IMG/VR virus record: IMGVR_UViG_3300042691_004254
Span: 1-23,831 of that record
DNA: 23,831 nucleotides
Origin: a virus
Reading direction: 5' to 3' (one strand)
Position numbers and translations under genes: made by a program. Under the pieces are notes generated by a model. That model was not told where the DNA came from. It saw nothing but the letters and a program-made list of their open reading frames with translations, and searched no databases. This document shows, piece after piece, positions 7,494-14,978 of this stretch. Every line of letters begins with the position of its first letter. Position 1 is the stretch's first letter.

Positions 7494-7522
7494 TTAGAAA
7501 TTTCCGATCGTAGCCATAAGAA

Positions 7523-7530
7523 TATTTAGG
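7523..7530 (-). promoter_or_regulatory. Late promoter octamer (CCTAAATA) for the gp3-like gene
   Basis: Minus-strand CCTAAATA, 30 bases upstream of the ATG at 7493. It is one mismatch class away from TATAAATA but shares the TAAATA core with the other four candidates in the window and has the same spacing to the start codon. It begins three bases after the U-run of the terminator at 7534-7562, so transcription can restart directly after termination. Confidence 0.6.
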
Positions 7531-7533
7531 TGT

Positions 7534-7562
7534 AAAAAAAGAGGGGGACTTTCGTCCCCCTC
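7534..7562 (-). terminator. Rho-independent terminator after gp23
   Basis: On the minus strand GAGGGGGAC, a GAAA loop, and GTCCCCCTC form a perfect nine-base-pair, GC-rich stem closed by a C-G pair around a GNRA-type tetraloop, followed at once by seven Ts. It begins 56 bases after the gp23 stop and is the only textbook terminator seen in the window. It would end the abundant capsid transcript and protect its 3' end. Confidence 0.95.
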
Positions 7563-7617
7563 CAGTTCTTTGCCTTATTCTTATTATCGAGTTGGCAATA
7601 ACTTTCTAGCACATCAA

Positions 7618-8925
7618 TTATTGATTGATGTTCAACACTTGGAACTTGCGATAGTAGAAGTTCGTATTGTTTGCTAGTGCGCCTGTTCCAGCACCTGTTG
7701 CGAAAGGATTTGCAACTAGACCGTAACGGGTCTTGAAGCCAACCTTTGGCTGGTAGGTTGTTGGGTCAATTGCACGAACCATCTGTAGTGGAACGTATGG
7801 GCAGTAGAACAGACCAGCGTCATATGGCGTTGATCCCTTATAGCCTACACATACATAGTCGTTGCCGCTGACAGAATATGGGTCAACATAGACCTTGATA
7901 CGTCCGAAGAGCGTACCAGCGAATGTGTTACCAGAATCGTCAACTACGAGGTTTGTGTTGCCTGATAGCGCTGAGTTGTAATCGAGAAGACCTGTCATTG
8001 CGAGAGCTGATGCTACATCGGTTGAAACGATGAGCAAGTTGCCCTTACCACGACGGGTGTCTTTTGCGATCTTGTTAGCAGCACGTTCTACAGCGAAGAG
8101 CAAGCTCTTGTACTTCTCAACCTGCCAGCGACCGCTTGTGTCACTTGAAGATGAGAGGTTAAACACTGCTGAAGAAGCACCAACGATACCAACATTAGCT
8201 GTTGCATAAATCGTACGAACTACTTCGCGATTGATTTCTGCAAGAATTTCTGTTGATAGGATGTTGGTTAGTTCTGTTTCAGCATCTAGACCATGCACTG
8301 CCTTGAGGTCTTGTGCAAGTTCTAGTGTGTAGGCTGCTTGTAGACCACGTGATTTTGCTGTAACAGCAACGCGATCGATTTGGAAGCCCATGTAAGCAAG
8401 TGTCTTATCTTCAGCTGTTGCCGTTGACATACCTGCGCCAGTGTTGGCGAGTGTAAGAGCAGCGACGTTGGCTGGGAGAGTAAGTTCAGCATTTGCAGCT
8501 GTAGCACCTGCGTACTCAGTGTTTGCTTCGTTGTAGAGTGCTTCGCCTGTCATTGCTGTTGCAGATGCGTATTGTGAACGCATTGCGAAGATCAAACCTG
8601 TTGGACCTGTCATTGGCTGAACGCCGCAAACATCATAAGCCATTAGGTTTGGTAGCGCACGACGTACGAGACCGATTAGGATTGGGTCGAAGCCCTTGAT
8701 GTTGCCTTCAGAACCGACAACTGGTGACATTCCACCGTTGACTTGGTTAGCAGGTGATGCTTCCCAAAGATTCTGCATTGAACGAGCTTCTTCCATAAGG
8801 GCACGCTCTTGGTTTTCGAGAACGAGGGCAGTAACAGCACGCTTGTAGTTGTCTGTAATTGCTGGGAGTTCTGGATGATCAAGAACTGGTGCCCACTTCT
8901 TTGCATATGTTTCGTTAATATACAT
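7618..8925 (-). CDS. gp23: Major capsid protein gp23 (precursor)
   Basis: HK97-fold shell protein that forms the hexamers of the head. The segment FDPILIGLVRRALPNLMAYD followed by CGVQPMTGPTGLIFAMRSQY is nearly the T4 gp23 sequence, as is EALYNEANTEY. The 435-residue precursor is shorter than T4 gp23 (521), so the insertion domain is probably small or missing. The N-terminal 55 residues form the delta domain expected to be removed by gp21: the sequence LWE/ASPAN at 53-60 fits the L-x-E cleavage rule. A GAGG site precedes the ATG. No late octamer is seen in the 25-base gap before it, so it probably relies on the promoter upstream of gp22. Transcription ends at the strong terminator downstream. 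Confidence 0.98.
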   Translation of the reverse strand: MYINETYAKKWAPVLDHPELPAITDNYKRAVTALVLENQERALMEEARSMQNLWEASPANQVNGGMSPVVGSEGNIKGFDPILIGLVRRALPNLMAYDVCGVQPMTGPTGLIFAMRSQYASATAMTGEALYNEANTEYAGATAANAELTLPANVAALTLANTGAGMSTATAEDKTLAYMGFQIDRVAVTAKSRGLQAAYTLELAQDLKAVHGLDAETELTNILSTEILAEINREVVRTIYATANVGIVGASSAVFNLSSSSDTSGRWQVEKYKSLLFAVERAANKIAKDTRRGKGNLLIVSTDVASALAMTGLLDYNSALSGNTNLVVDDSGNTFAGTLFGRIKVYVDPYSVSGNDYVCVGYKGSTPYDAGLFYCPYVPLQMVRAIDPTTYQPKVGFKTRYGLVANPFATGAGTGALANNTNFYYRKFQVLNINQ

Positions 8926-8950
8926 TTAGTGATACCTCAGTTAAATTAAA

Positions 8951-10069
8951 TTAGGCTTTTGGAGCCGTTTTAGATAGTGCTTTTACATAATGTGCCATAA
9001 TACCAGATGCTTGTACTACTTCAGGCTCTTCATTGACTGCAGTTTCTTGAATTGCCTTTACCTCACTTTTCACTGATGTTTTACTTGGGAAGTAGTTCTC
9101 GCGAATTACTGCGAGCTTATTTTCAAAATCACCATCTGCGGTGAACTCCACGCCCTCTGCGAGCGATTTCATTTTGCCAGCCTGTACTTCGGTAAGACCT
9201 TCACATGCTAGGCGAATTGCTTTTTCTTTCTTAACTGCATTAAGTTCTTCAACAAGAGAAGAGATTTCTGTCTGAGCAACTGTTGAAAGATCTTCAACAA
9301 TCCCTTCAAGTTCAACAACCTTAACAGCAAGTTCTTCTGCTACGTCAACCTTCTCTTCTGGTAGTTCAATGTAATGCTCTGCGAAGAGATTCTTGAGACC
9401 AGAAATAAAGTCTTCGACAAGTTCTGCGCGAAGACCTGTTTCGATAGCAACTTGATTATCCTTGACCCACTCTTCAACAACATAGTTGAGATACTCATCA
9501 ACTTGTTCTGAGAGTTCGGATTTGATTTCTTCGATTGCTTGAGCAAGAAGTTCATCGTTTTCAGCAAGAACTTCTTCAACAATCTTTTCGACGCGTGAAG
9601 AAACAGCTGATTCGAAGATTAGAGTTGCTTTGACGCGGAAATCTTCAGAAAGAGATTCGCCGTTGAATAGAGCATCGACATCTTCTCTCATTGAACCACG
9701 ATACCTTTCAACCATTTCTTTCTTCATTTTTGATTTCATTTCTTCGGCGTCATCTTCATCTTTATCTTCGTCTTCGTCTTCGGTTTCTTCCATTGCATCC
9801 ATTGTGTCTTCTACTGCTTCTTCTTCATCGGCAGCGACTTCTGCTTTCACAACCTTTTCGGCTGGTTCAGCTGGAGTACCCTCAACACCTGGTTTTGGTG
9901 CTGGGTTAACAGCATCAGCGGCGTTTGAGCCTACTGATCCTGCGTCCATACTTTCTGGCGTTTGACCGCCAAGATCTTGTGCTACAGTTAGTGCGGCTGC
10001 TGGTTCTTTGCCAGCCATCATTGAGGCTTGTAAAATTTCAGCAGCAGATTCTGATAATGTCTTACTCAT
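8951..10069 (-). CDS. gp22: Prohead scaffold (core) protein gp22
   Basis: Internal scaffold on which the prohead assembles; later cut to peptides by gp21 and expelled. The 372-residue sequence is predominantly helical and strongly acidic. It has an alanine/proline-rich N-terminal 75 residues, then a run of Glu and Asp near 85-110, then a long predicted coiled coil (about 115-290) with repeated EEL/VEE patterns. Many L-x-E and I-x-E sites are present, as expected for a protein that is degraded by gp21. T4 gp22 is 269 residues, so this one is longer, mostly through the N-terminal and acidic parts. Position between gp21 and gp23 is diagnostic. A perfect TATAAATA lies 28 bases before the ATG, with AGGAG between. 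Confidence 0.92.
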   Translation of the reverse strand: MSKTLSESAAEILQASMMAGKEPAAALTVAQDLGGQTPESMDAGSVGSNAADAVNPAPKPGVEGTPAEPAEKVVKAEVAADEEEAVEDTMDAMEETEDEDEDKDEDDAEEMKSKMKKEMVERYRGSMREDVDALFNGESLSEDFRVKATLIFESAVSSRVEKIVEEVLAENDELLAQAIEEIKSELSEQVDEYLNYVVEEWVKDNQVAIETGLRAELVEDFISGLKNLFAEHYIELPEEKVDVAEELAVKVVELEGIVEDLSTVAQTEISSLVEELNAVKKEKAIRLACEGLTEVQAGKMKSLAEGVEFTADGDFENKLAVIRENYFPSKTSVKSEVKAIQETAVNEEPEVVQASGIMAHYVKALSKTAPKA

Positions 10070-10096
10070 TGTTTTAAACTCCTAAAGAAGTAATAT

Positions 10097-10104
10097 TATT
10101 TATA
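10097..10104 (-). promoter_or_regulatory. Late promoter octamer (TATAAATA) for gp22-gp23
   Basis: Exact T4 late consensus on the minus strand, 28 bases upstream of the gp22 ATG at 10069, in the 39-base gap after gp21. It would be recognised by polymerase carrying gp55. It would drive the scaffold and capsid genes up to the terminator at 7534-7562, giving a high-output transcript separate from the protease upstream. Confidence 0.85.
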
Positions 10105-10108
10105 AAAT

Positions 10109-10753
10109 TTAAAGTTTTGACATGAAGTTTCCGAAGATCTTCAATGCAACTTCATCGATTTGCTTTTGTTTGGCGCTCTTAATTTGTTCGTAATAAGCGT
10201 TAATGTCAACTTCTTTGACAATGCCGTTATCCCAAACCCACTCTTTGTTTTCCATAATGCCTTGAACGAAAGCTCCTGGTGCGGATGGATCCGCTACAAT
10301 ATCTGCCGCTGTGGCGAGATAAAAGTCGTCTTGCACCACGTTAATGCCGCCCTCTTGTTTAAGAGAGCCCATACCTCGTGATGATACACCAAGAGTTGCA
10401 CCGCCCTCCATTAAGGATTTGGCGATTTTACCCATTGGTGTTTCAAGAATTTTTGCCTTACCTACGAAGACATTGCCGTCTTCTTTGAGGTTAGTAATAA
10501 GATGTGAAACGCGATCGAGGTTAATCGTTGGCGAGTCTGGATGACCGAGTTCGCCAAATGCGCGATTCTTGTTAACATACTGTTCCATATAACGCCCAAC
10601 TTCTTTTGCGAGCGTTTCTTTGCGATACACGCGACCATTACGGTTCTTCGTTTCAGCAACAAGAAATGGACCAGAGATGAATAGCGATTTAACGCCATTG
10701 CTTTCTTCTGTAATAACCTTGATTGTTTCGATTGTTTCGGTAATGAGTTTCAT
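10109..10753 (-). CDS. gp21: Prohead maturation protease gp21
   Basis: Serine protease of the herpesvirus-assemblin-like fold. It sits inside the prohead, cleaves capsid and core proteins after L-x-E or I-x-E, then destroys itself. The catalytic pair is visible: His in FGELGHPDSPTI (residue about 70) and Ser in LGVSSRG (about 122-125). The family's 'NRNGRVYRKETL' motif lies at 38-49 and the ADIVADPSAPGAFV loop at about 150. Length is 214 residues, the same as T4 gp21. The ATG lies one base before the stop of the glycine-zipper gene (gap of a single base) and has an AAGG site within that gene's end. Confidence 0.95.
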   Translation of the reverse strand: MKLITETIETIKVITEESNGVKSLFISGPFLVAETKNRNGRVYRKETLAKEVGRYMEQYVNKNRAFGELGHPDSPTINLDRVSHLITNLKEDGNVFVGKAKILETPMGKIAKSLMEGGATLGVSSRGMGSLKQEGGINVVQDDFYLATAADIVADPSAPGAFVQGIMENKEWVWDNGIVKEVDINAYYEQIKSAKQKQIDEVALKIFGNFMSKL

Positions 10754-10754
10754 T

Positions 10755-11522
10755 TTACTTACCTTTTTCTTCTGGGACTAAGATTGTTGATGAGGTAGGT
10801 TTAGGCTCTTTCTTTTGACGTGTTCTTGATGCGTCAAAATTGGAAGAGACTTTAGTGTTTTTTTGCCTTTCAGCAGCACGAATAGCAGCAGCCACAGCAG
10901 CTTGCCCAGCCCTACGCTTGGTTGCTAGTTGTTGCCCTACTTCTGTCTCATCACTGCGTTGTGTGAAAATTCCATGCGCTGGATGATTAACGTGAACTGG
11001 ATGCACAGAAGTTACTGGTTCGTTTGGAGCAGCTGCTTGCTGAACTTGTTGTGGGTGCGCTGCTTGTTTAGGGCGCAGAGGAACAACATTGCTTGGACGT
11101 TGCTGAGGAGCAGATGCTTTAGGTTTTGGTGTTACTAAACCACTAACTGGTTCTGTAGCATCAGGACTTGTTGCATACATGCCGCCTGATTTTCTAACAG
11201 CAACATTTCTTAGATATCTTGACGCAACACCTGGTCTAAATCTAGATTGACCAGCTGCCACAGCTTTCTTTGCTTTTCGTTTGTCTAAAATGTCTGCTGC
11301 TTTATTAGCAATAGCAGCATCTAAAAAACTTTGATTTTGTGATGTTTTTTGTGTAATTTTGTGTCCAGCATATGCACCAGCAATAGCACCGATAGGACCG
11401 CCAGCAAGACCACCAGCAATTCCACCAATTAGTGCACCGCCAATACCTTCTTCAACTTTTACAAGTCGAGTAGGTGGGCGGCTTCTAATCTCTGTCATAT
11501 AATCTTTAAATCTTTTTGGCAT
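10755..11522 (-). CDS. Unassigned prohead-cluster protein with glycine zipper, possible internal protein
   Basis: 255 residues, not recognised as a named T4 protein. Its start, MPKRFKDYMTEIRS, resembles the T4 internal-protein capsid-targeting sequence in pattern: Lys, aromatic, acidic-aromatic, hydrophobic-x-Glu, then Arg. Residues 27-55 form a glycine zipper (GGALIGGIAGGLAGGPIGAI then AGAYAGHKI), a hydrophobic hairpin able to enter a membrane. The rest is low-complexity and basic: an Ala/Lys-rich helix at 65-90, a Pro/Gln/His-rich linker at 130-185, and an Ala/Arg/Gln-rich helix near 195-220. It sits in the prohead block, one base before gp21 and directly behind the basic gp68-like gene (TAG then ATG). 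An ejected internal protein that acts at the host membrane is one reading; a structural core protein is another. Confidence 0.7.
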   Translation of the reverse strand: MPKRFKDYMTEIRSRPPTRLVKVEEGIGGALIGGIAGGLAGGPIGAIAGAYAGHKITQKTSQNQSFLDAAIANKAADILDKRKAKKAVAAGQSRFRPGVASRYLRNVAVRKSGGMYATSPDATEPVSGLVTPKPKASAPQQRPSNVVPLRPKQAAHPQQVQQAAAPNEPVTSVHPVHVNHPAHGIFTQRSDETEVGQQLATKRRAGQAAVAAAIRAAERQKNTKVSSNFDASRTRQKKEPKPTSSTILVPEEKGK

Positions 11523-11870
11523 CTATTTAAGTCCTAATGCTGTTCTTTTGCGGAGAGATCTTTTTCTTTTCATTAATGCACGCGCTGCTTTCGCTTTGCG
11601 TTTAATCTTTGCTTTACGCTGAGAGATTTTTCTTTTAAGTCTCTCTGACGAAGTCATGCGAGTGAGTGTGCCACCACGCATTGTATAACCTTTAACTGCT
11701 GATACAACTTTACGACGTTGTACTTTGCCACCACGAACTCGTGCGCGAACTAGTTTTTTGCGCCCCATCTTCTGAACATTTTCTGATTCATCAAGAGCAA
11801 CAAATGCTTTCATCATCTCAAGTTTTTGATGTACTAATTCAATAAGTTTATCTTTAATTTGCTCAAGCAT
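11523..11870 (-). CDS. Small very basic prohead-cluster protein, gp68-like
   Basis: 115 residues, of which 38 are Lys or Arg. The first 32 residues are a mildly amphipathic helix (MLEQIKDKLIELVHQKLEMM). The remainder is basic, with GRKKLVRARVRGGKVQRRKV, then MTSSERLKRK and a long Arg/Lys/Ala helix ending RKRTALGLK. The 'MTSxERxxRK...KRKAKxxxALxKRKxSLRKR' pattern recurs in small proteins found next to the portal and protease of T4-like phages, often called prohead core protein gp68. Position after gp67 and before gp21 agrees. It overlaps the preceding gene by eight bases (ATGCTTGA). A role in binding the acidic scaffold, or DNA, is inferred from charge. Confidence 0.7.
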   Translation of the reverse strand: MLEQIKDKLIELVHQKLEMMKAFVALDESENVQKMGRKKLVRARVRGGKVQRRKVVSAVKGYTMRGGTLTRMTSSERLKRKISQRKAKIKRKAKAARALMKRKRSLRKRTALGLK

Positions 11871-12612
11871 TTGGCACCATTGGCTTTACTTTTTCGTGAG
11901 CGAAATTAGCAACTTTTGCAAATTTATTTTTGCTTGCTGATAACATGTCAGCAAGTTTTGCTTTATTCTGATCATTGAGTTGATTGTGAACAAGCAAAAT
12001 CTTTTTAGCAATATCGTGATGAACTTCCATTGAAGTTCCATCAAGAAATTTTAATTCTTTTGGCTCGCCTTTAGCAGCCATATCTTTAAGATGTTCTAAA
12101 TTTTCTGCAACGGATTCTTCATTCACACCCATCATAGGATTTTCAAGACCTTGAGAACTATATGGGATTGTAAATGTTAATCCTAGTTTTTCGTTAACAT
12201 AAAGAGCAACACGTCTTCCGTCTGGAAAAATACGAACACCTTTGCGCTTCAACACCATCATCATTGGTGGGTCATTCATATTGGCAGCTTCGCCTAAGAA
12301 CTCTTCGCCGTCAATTTCAAATCCAGCATTAATATTTCTTGCGATAGCCGTTACTGATGAAGTTGTGCCTAGTGCTGCATTTTCAATAGCAGAATTATAT
12401 CGCTGCAAAATATCACGATCCGCTCGAGCCAACTTACCTACATCTTTTCTTTTATTTAATAAGTCAAGAGCACGCATAAGTCTCGGACGATCGGTGGCTG
12501 CAAGCAATCCTCGACTAATAAGTCGATTAATTTTTTGCTTGTGACTCTTTAAAACGTCAGGAGCTTGCGCTTCCGTCAGAGTCAACTTGTTCCGTAGATC
12601 CGTCAACTTCAT
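11863..12612 (-). CDS. Unassigned prohead-cluster protein with possible capsid-targeting N-terminus
   Basis: 249 residues, not a recognised T4 protein. The N-terminus MKLTDLRNKLTLTE/AQAP carries an L-x-E/A site after residue 14, the cleavage rule of gp21. It is also of the length and charge of the T4 internal-protein targeting peptide. Residues 20-80 are helical and basic. A compact alpha/beta segment at about 105-160 (NDPPMMMVLKRKGVRIFPDG, then RVALYVNEKLGLTFTIPYS) resembles a conserved domain in structural proteins of marine T4-like phages. The C-terminal 80 residues are lysine-rich helices. The chosen ATG overlaps gp67 by 56 bases and has only a weak AAGAAG site; the next in-frame Met is residue 46 (start 12477). 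The targeting-peptide match favours the long form. Confidence 0.72.
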   Translation of the reverse strand: MKLTDLRNKLTLTEAQAPDVLKSHKQKINRLISRGLLAATDRPRLMRALDLLNKRKDVGKLARADRDILQRYNSAIENAALGTTSSVTAIARNINAGFEIDGEEFLGEAANMNDPPMMMVLKRKGVRIFPDGRRVALYVNEKLGLTFTIPYSSQGLENPMMGVNEESVAENLEHLKDMAAKGEPKELKFLDGTSMEVHHDIAKKILLVHNQLNDQNKAKLADMLSASKNKFAKVANFAHEKVKPMVPNA

Positions 12613-12772
12613 ACGATGGTTCTTCTTGTGGTGTAATGAGTGTAGATGCTAACTCAACTTTTTTAATTTCGAGCGCATCTGTAACTTTATCAGCTAGAGC
12701 TGCATTAAATGCTTGCATAAAGGTTTCTTTATCACCAGCAACTACAGCGTCTACAATATTAAATGTTTCCAT
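12557..12772 (-). CDS. gp67: Prohead core protein gp67-like
   Basis: Small acidic core protein of the prohead. In T4 gp67 helps shape the core and is cut by gp21 to internal peptides. This product has 71 residues from the ATG at 12772, which is placed behind GGAG; a TTG at 12784 would add four residues but overlaps that ribosome site. The pattern is that of gp67: 'VVAGDKETFMQAFNAALADK' then VTDALEIKKVELASTLI, and an acidic tail of Glu, Asp and Ser. Position directly after the portal gene matches T4. An AATAAATA at 12786-12793 overlaps the portal stop but is only 14 bases from the ATG, probably too close to act as its promoter. The last 56 bases are shared with the next gene in another frame. 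Confidence 0.82.
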   Translation of the reverse strand: METFNIVDAVVAGDKETFMQAFNAALADKVTDALEIKKVELASTLITPQEEPSYEVDGSTEQVDSDGSASS

Positions 12773-12784
12773 AACTATCTCCAA

Positions 12785-14362
12785 TTATTTATTAATTTCA
12801 CTTGCGAATGCTTGATTCATGTCAACAGGTGCTTGTTGAGGCATTTCAGCAGCAGCTTGTTGTTGTAGTGCCGAGTCAACTGCTGATTCAGCAGCAAGTT
12901 CAGCATCCATACGCTGCATACCTTCCTCATCAAACTGTAGGACATGCTTTTTAACCCATGCCTTGGAGAAATAAGTTCCAACATATGGGTCAATTTGGCT
13001 CATGAGTTGAAGTCTTGTAGCCATCAACTCTGATTCTTTTAGTTCGGCAAAGTTATTGTCTTTTAAGAAGTCATAGTGAATCTTTTCGCGGAGCTCTTTC
13101 CATTCGTCAACAGAGCAAATACCTTTGAGAGCAAGCTGTCGTTCCATTAGTTCATCAAACAATGTACTAAACTTGGCTCTAACGCGATCAATAAACTTTG
13201 AAAATTTAAGTTCGTCGCGAGTAATTTCTGCTGTGCGACCTAGTGTAAATCCTGTTTGAGGAACTAGGCGTGAAACTGGCACATTTAATGACTTATATAA
13301 CTTTTCTTCAAAATACTTAACATCAGTAAGTTCGCCGAGGCTCTGTCCACCAGGAAGCGTTGAGATCTCTGTTGACTTACCTTCACCACGACGAGGAATC
13401 CAAAAGTCTTCCATCATTGTCATAAACTTACGATCATCTTTAACTTCGCCTGTGGCGGAATCATAAACAACTTTATTGCGGAATTTAATCATCATATCGC
13501 GCAAGTATTGCTCAGCCTTCATTTTAGGCATGTTACCAACATCGATGTAGAACACACGACGTTCAGGTGCGCGGGACAAACGATAGATAACGACAGCGTC
13601 CTCAACCATTCGGAGCTGATTGAGGGGCTTGATGGCTTTGTGAAGGTATGATAGCACCATCTGTCGTTTTGGGTCCATAAGACCTGAATTTACGTTTACG
13701 ATTGCGTCTGTTGCAATTTTAACAGCACCATCAGCAACTGATGTGATCATATTTTGACCTTGCTGAGATGCCTTATCGCTGTACACATAAAACTCTTGCA
13801 CACCATCAACTACTTCGATGCCTGTGCGCGGATCTTTTTTCTTTTTAACTGCACGAACCTTTTTAATTTTTCTTGGGTCAATGTAAACTAGTTCTTGAAC
13901 TCCAAGTCTTGGTTGTTTTTCATCAATCAATACTTGATAAAAAATTCTTCCATCGATGTACCAGTTGCGGAAAACATCAACGCCTGAGTTAGAAAAGTCA
14001 AGTAGTCGTAAAACATTATCAAATTCGTTACGAATCATATCCTTGATTTCATCAGGTTGTTCTAAATCATCAAGGATAATTGATACTGACTTGCCTGTAA
14101 CATCATGCACGATTGCTTCGTTGACGATGTCATCGACGGCTGCTTCAAGTTCTGGCTGCATAGCCATTTCTCGATATCTTGAAACTAGATCGCCTTCATT
14201 TTTAAAACTTGATTCTAAATCAAGATAAGTTCCGTAATATCCGCCAGAATTTACATTGATTGCACCATCATCAGCAACTGGTGCAGTGATCTGAGGCTGA
14301 ACAGTCGATTGTTCTGGTTGATTACGGACTATCTGAAAGCCGAATAGATTAATTCCAGCCAT
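12785..14362 (-). CDS. gp20: Portal vertex protein gp20
   Basis: Forms the dodecameric portal at the unique head vertex through which DNA enters and leaves; it also starts prohead assembly. The 525-residue length is almost that of T4 gp20 (524). Recognisable family segments are SRYREMAMQPELEAAVDDIV near residue 60, VYIDPRKIKKVRAVKK, the RAPERRVFYIDVGNMPKMKA segment with AEQYLRDMMIKFRNKVVYD, and the PRRGEGKSTEISTLPGGQSL and LNVPVSRL segments. The C-terminus is Gln/Ala-rich. ATG is preceded by GGAG. No convincing late octamer lies in the 32-base gap to gp19, so it is probably read through from gp19. Confidence 0.97.
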   Translation of the reverse strand: MAGINLFGFQIVRNQPEQSTVQPQITAPVADDGAINVNSGGYYGTYLDLESSFKNEGDLVSRYREMAMQPELEAAVDDIVNEAIVHDVTGKSVSIILDDLEQPDEIKDMIRNEFDNVLRLLDFSNSGVDVFRNWYIDGRIFYQVLIDEKQPRLGVQELVYIDPRKIKKVRAVKKKKDPRTGIEVVDGVQEFYVYSDKASQQGQNMITSVADGAVKIATDAIVNVNSGLMDPKRQMVLSYLHKAIKPLNQLRMVEDAVVIYRLSRAPERRVFYIDVGNMPKMKAEQYLRDMMIKFRNKVVYDSATGEVKDDRKFMTMMEDFWIPRRGEGKSTEISTLPGGQSLGELTDVKYFEEKLYKSLNVPVSRLVPQTGFTLGRTAEITRDELKFSKFIDRVRAKFSTLFDELMERQLALKGICSVDEWKELREKIHYDFLKDNNFAELKESELMATRLQLMSQIDPYVGTYFSKAWVKKHVLQFDEEGMQRMDAELAAESAVDSALQQQAAAEMPQQAPVDMNQAFASEINK

Positions 14363-14394
14363 AAATTAACTCCATGATATATGAAAGTTCACGA

Positions 14395-14952
14395 TTAAAC
14401 AATAACTTCAGATGAGGAATTATTATTCTCTGCTTCCCACCATTGGTATGCGAATGTAACCGTAAACTCTTCGATCATATCATTATTGCCCCAATCTAGA
14501 TCGATTGGAGAAATGTCTGTTGGGAACATTCCAATAAATTTATAACGACGTAGTACGGATCCATTCTTACCATAATGTGTTACGGCAGCGTCACTGGTGT
14601 ATGAACTTGGTGATCGACCAATGTTACGGACATTTGAGCCGTGACTATTGATTAACTGCATCCAACGCTCAAATCCACCTCTAATCTTAAAATCCTCATC
14701 GTTAATAATGTTTACTGTCCAATCAGCAAATGTGCGGTTGCCAGCAAATTTTACTTCGCGACCGAAGTATGGAACAACAACTTGGTTAACCGTTGATCCA
14801 GGGATTTGAGCACTTTTACACTTGAATGCCACATCGCGACGAAATCTGCTGTTTCCAAAAGCTGCTGGGAAGTTCAATTGAACGTCAAACAGGTTGGCTC
14901 TTGCGCCATCAAACTTCATTTCATTACGGAAGTTGCTTACATTAAAAGCCAT
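14395..14952 (-). CDS. gp19: Tail tube protein gp19
   Basis: Subunit of the inner tail tube, stacked as hexamers inside the sheath. 185 residues, with the family features ANLFDVQLNFP, FKCKSAQIPGSTVNQVVVPY, the GREVKFAGNRTFADWTVNII strand and NDEDFKIRGGFERWMQLINS helix, MFPTDISPIDLDW and the C-terminal FTVTFAYQWWE. T4 gp19 is 163 residues. It has a CAGGAG ribosome site and its own late octamer CATAAATA in the 34-base gap after gp18, consistent with the large amounts needed. It shares a fold with the protein at 6948-7493 but the sequences are clearly diverged. Confidence 0.96.
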   Translation of the reverse strand: MAFNVSNFRNEMKFDGARANLFDVQLNFPAAFGNSRFRRDVAFKCKSAQIPGSTVNQVVVPYFGREVKFAGNRTFADWTVNIINDEDFKIRGGFERWMQLINSHGSNVRNIGRSPSSYTSDAAVTHYGKNGSVLRRYKFIGMFPTDISPIDLDWGNNDMIEEFTVTFAYQWWEAENNNSSSEVIV

Positions 14953-14978
14953 TGTATTCTCCTGACTTTATTCTAGTC

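Noticed and set aside
9630-9965. Plus-strand ORF opposite gp22 (Ser-rich, 111 codons)
   Set aside because: Low-complexity mirror of the acidic Glu/Asp codons of the scaffold gene; no ribosome site and no recognisable domain.
12786-12793. AATAAATA as a late promoter for gp67
   Set aside because: Only 14 bases from the chosen ATG, leaving almost no leader; it also includes the portal stop codon region. Possible but not supported by spacing.
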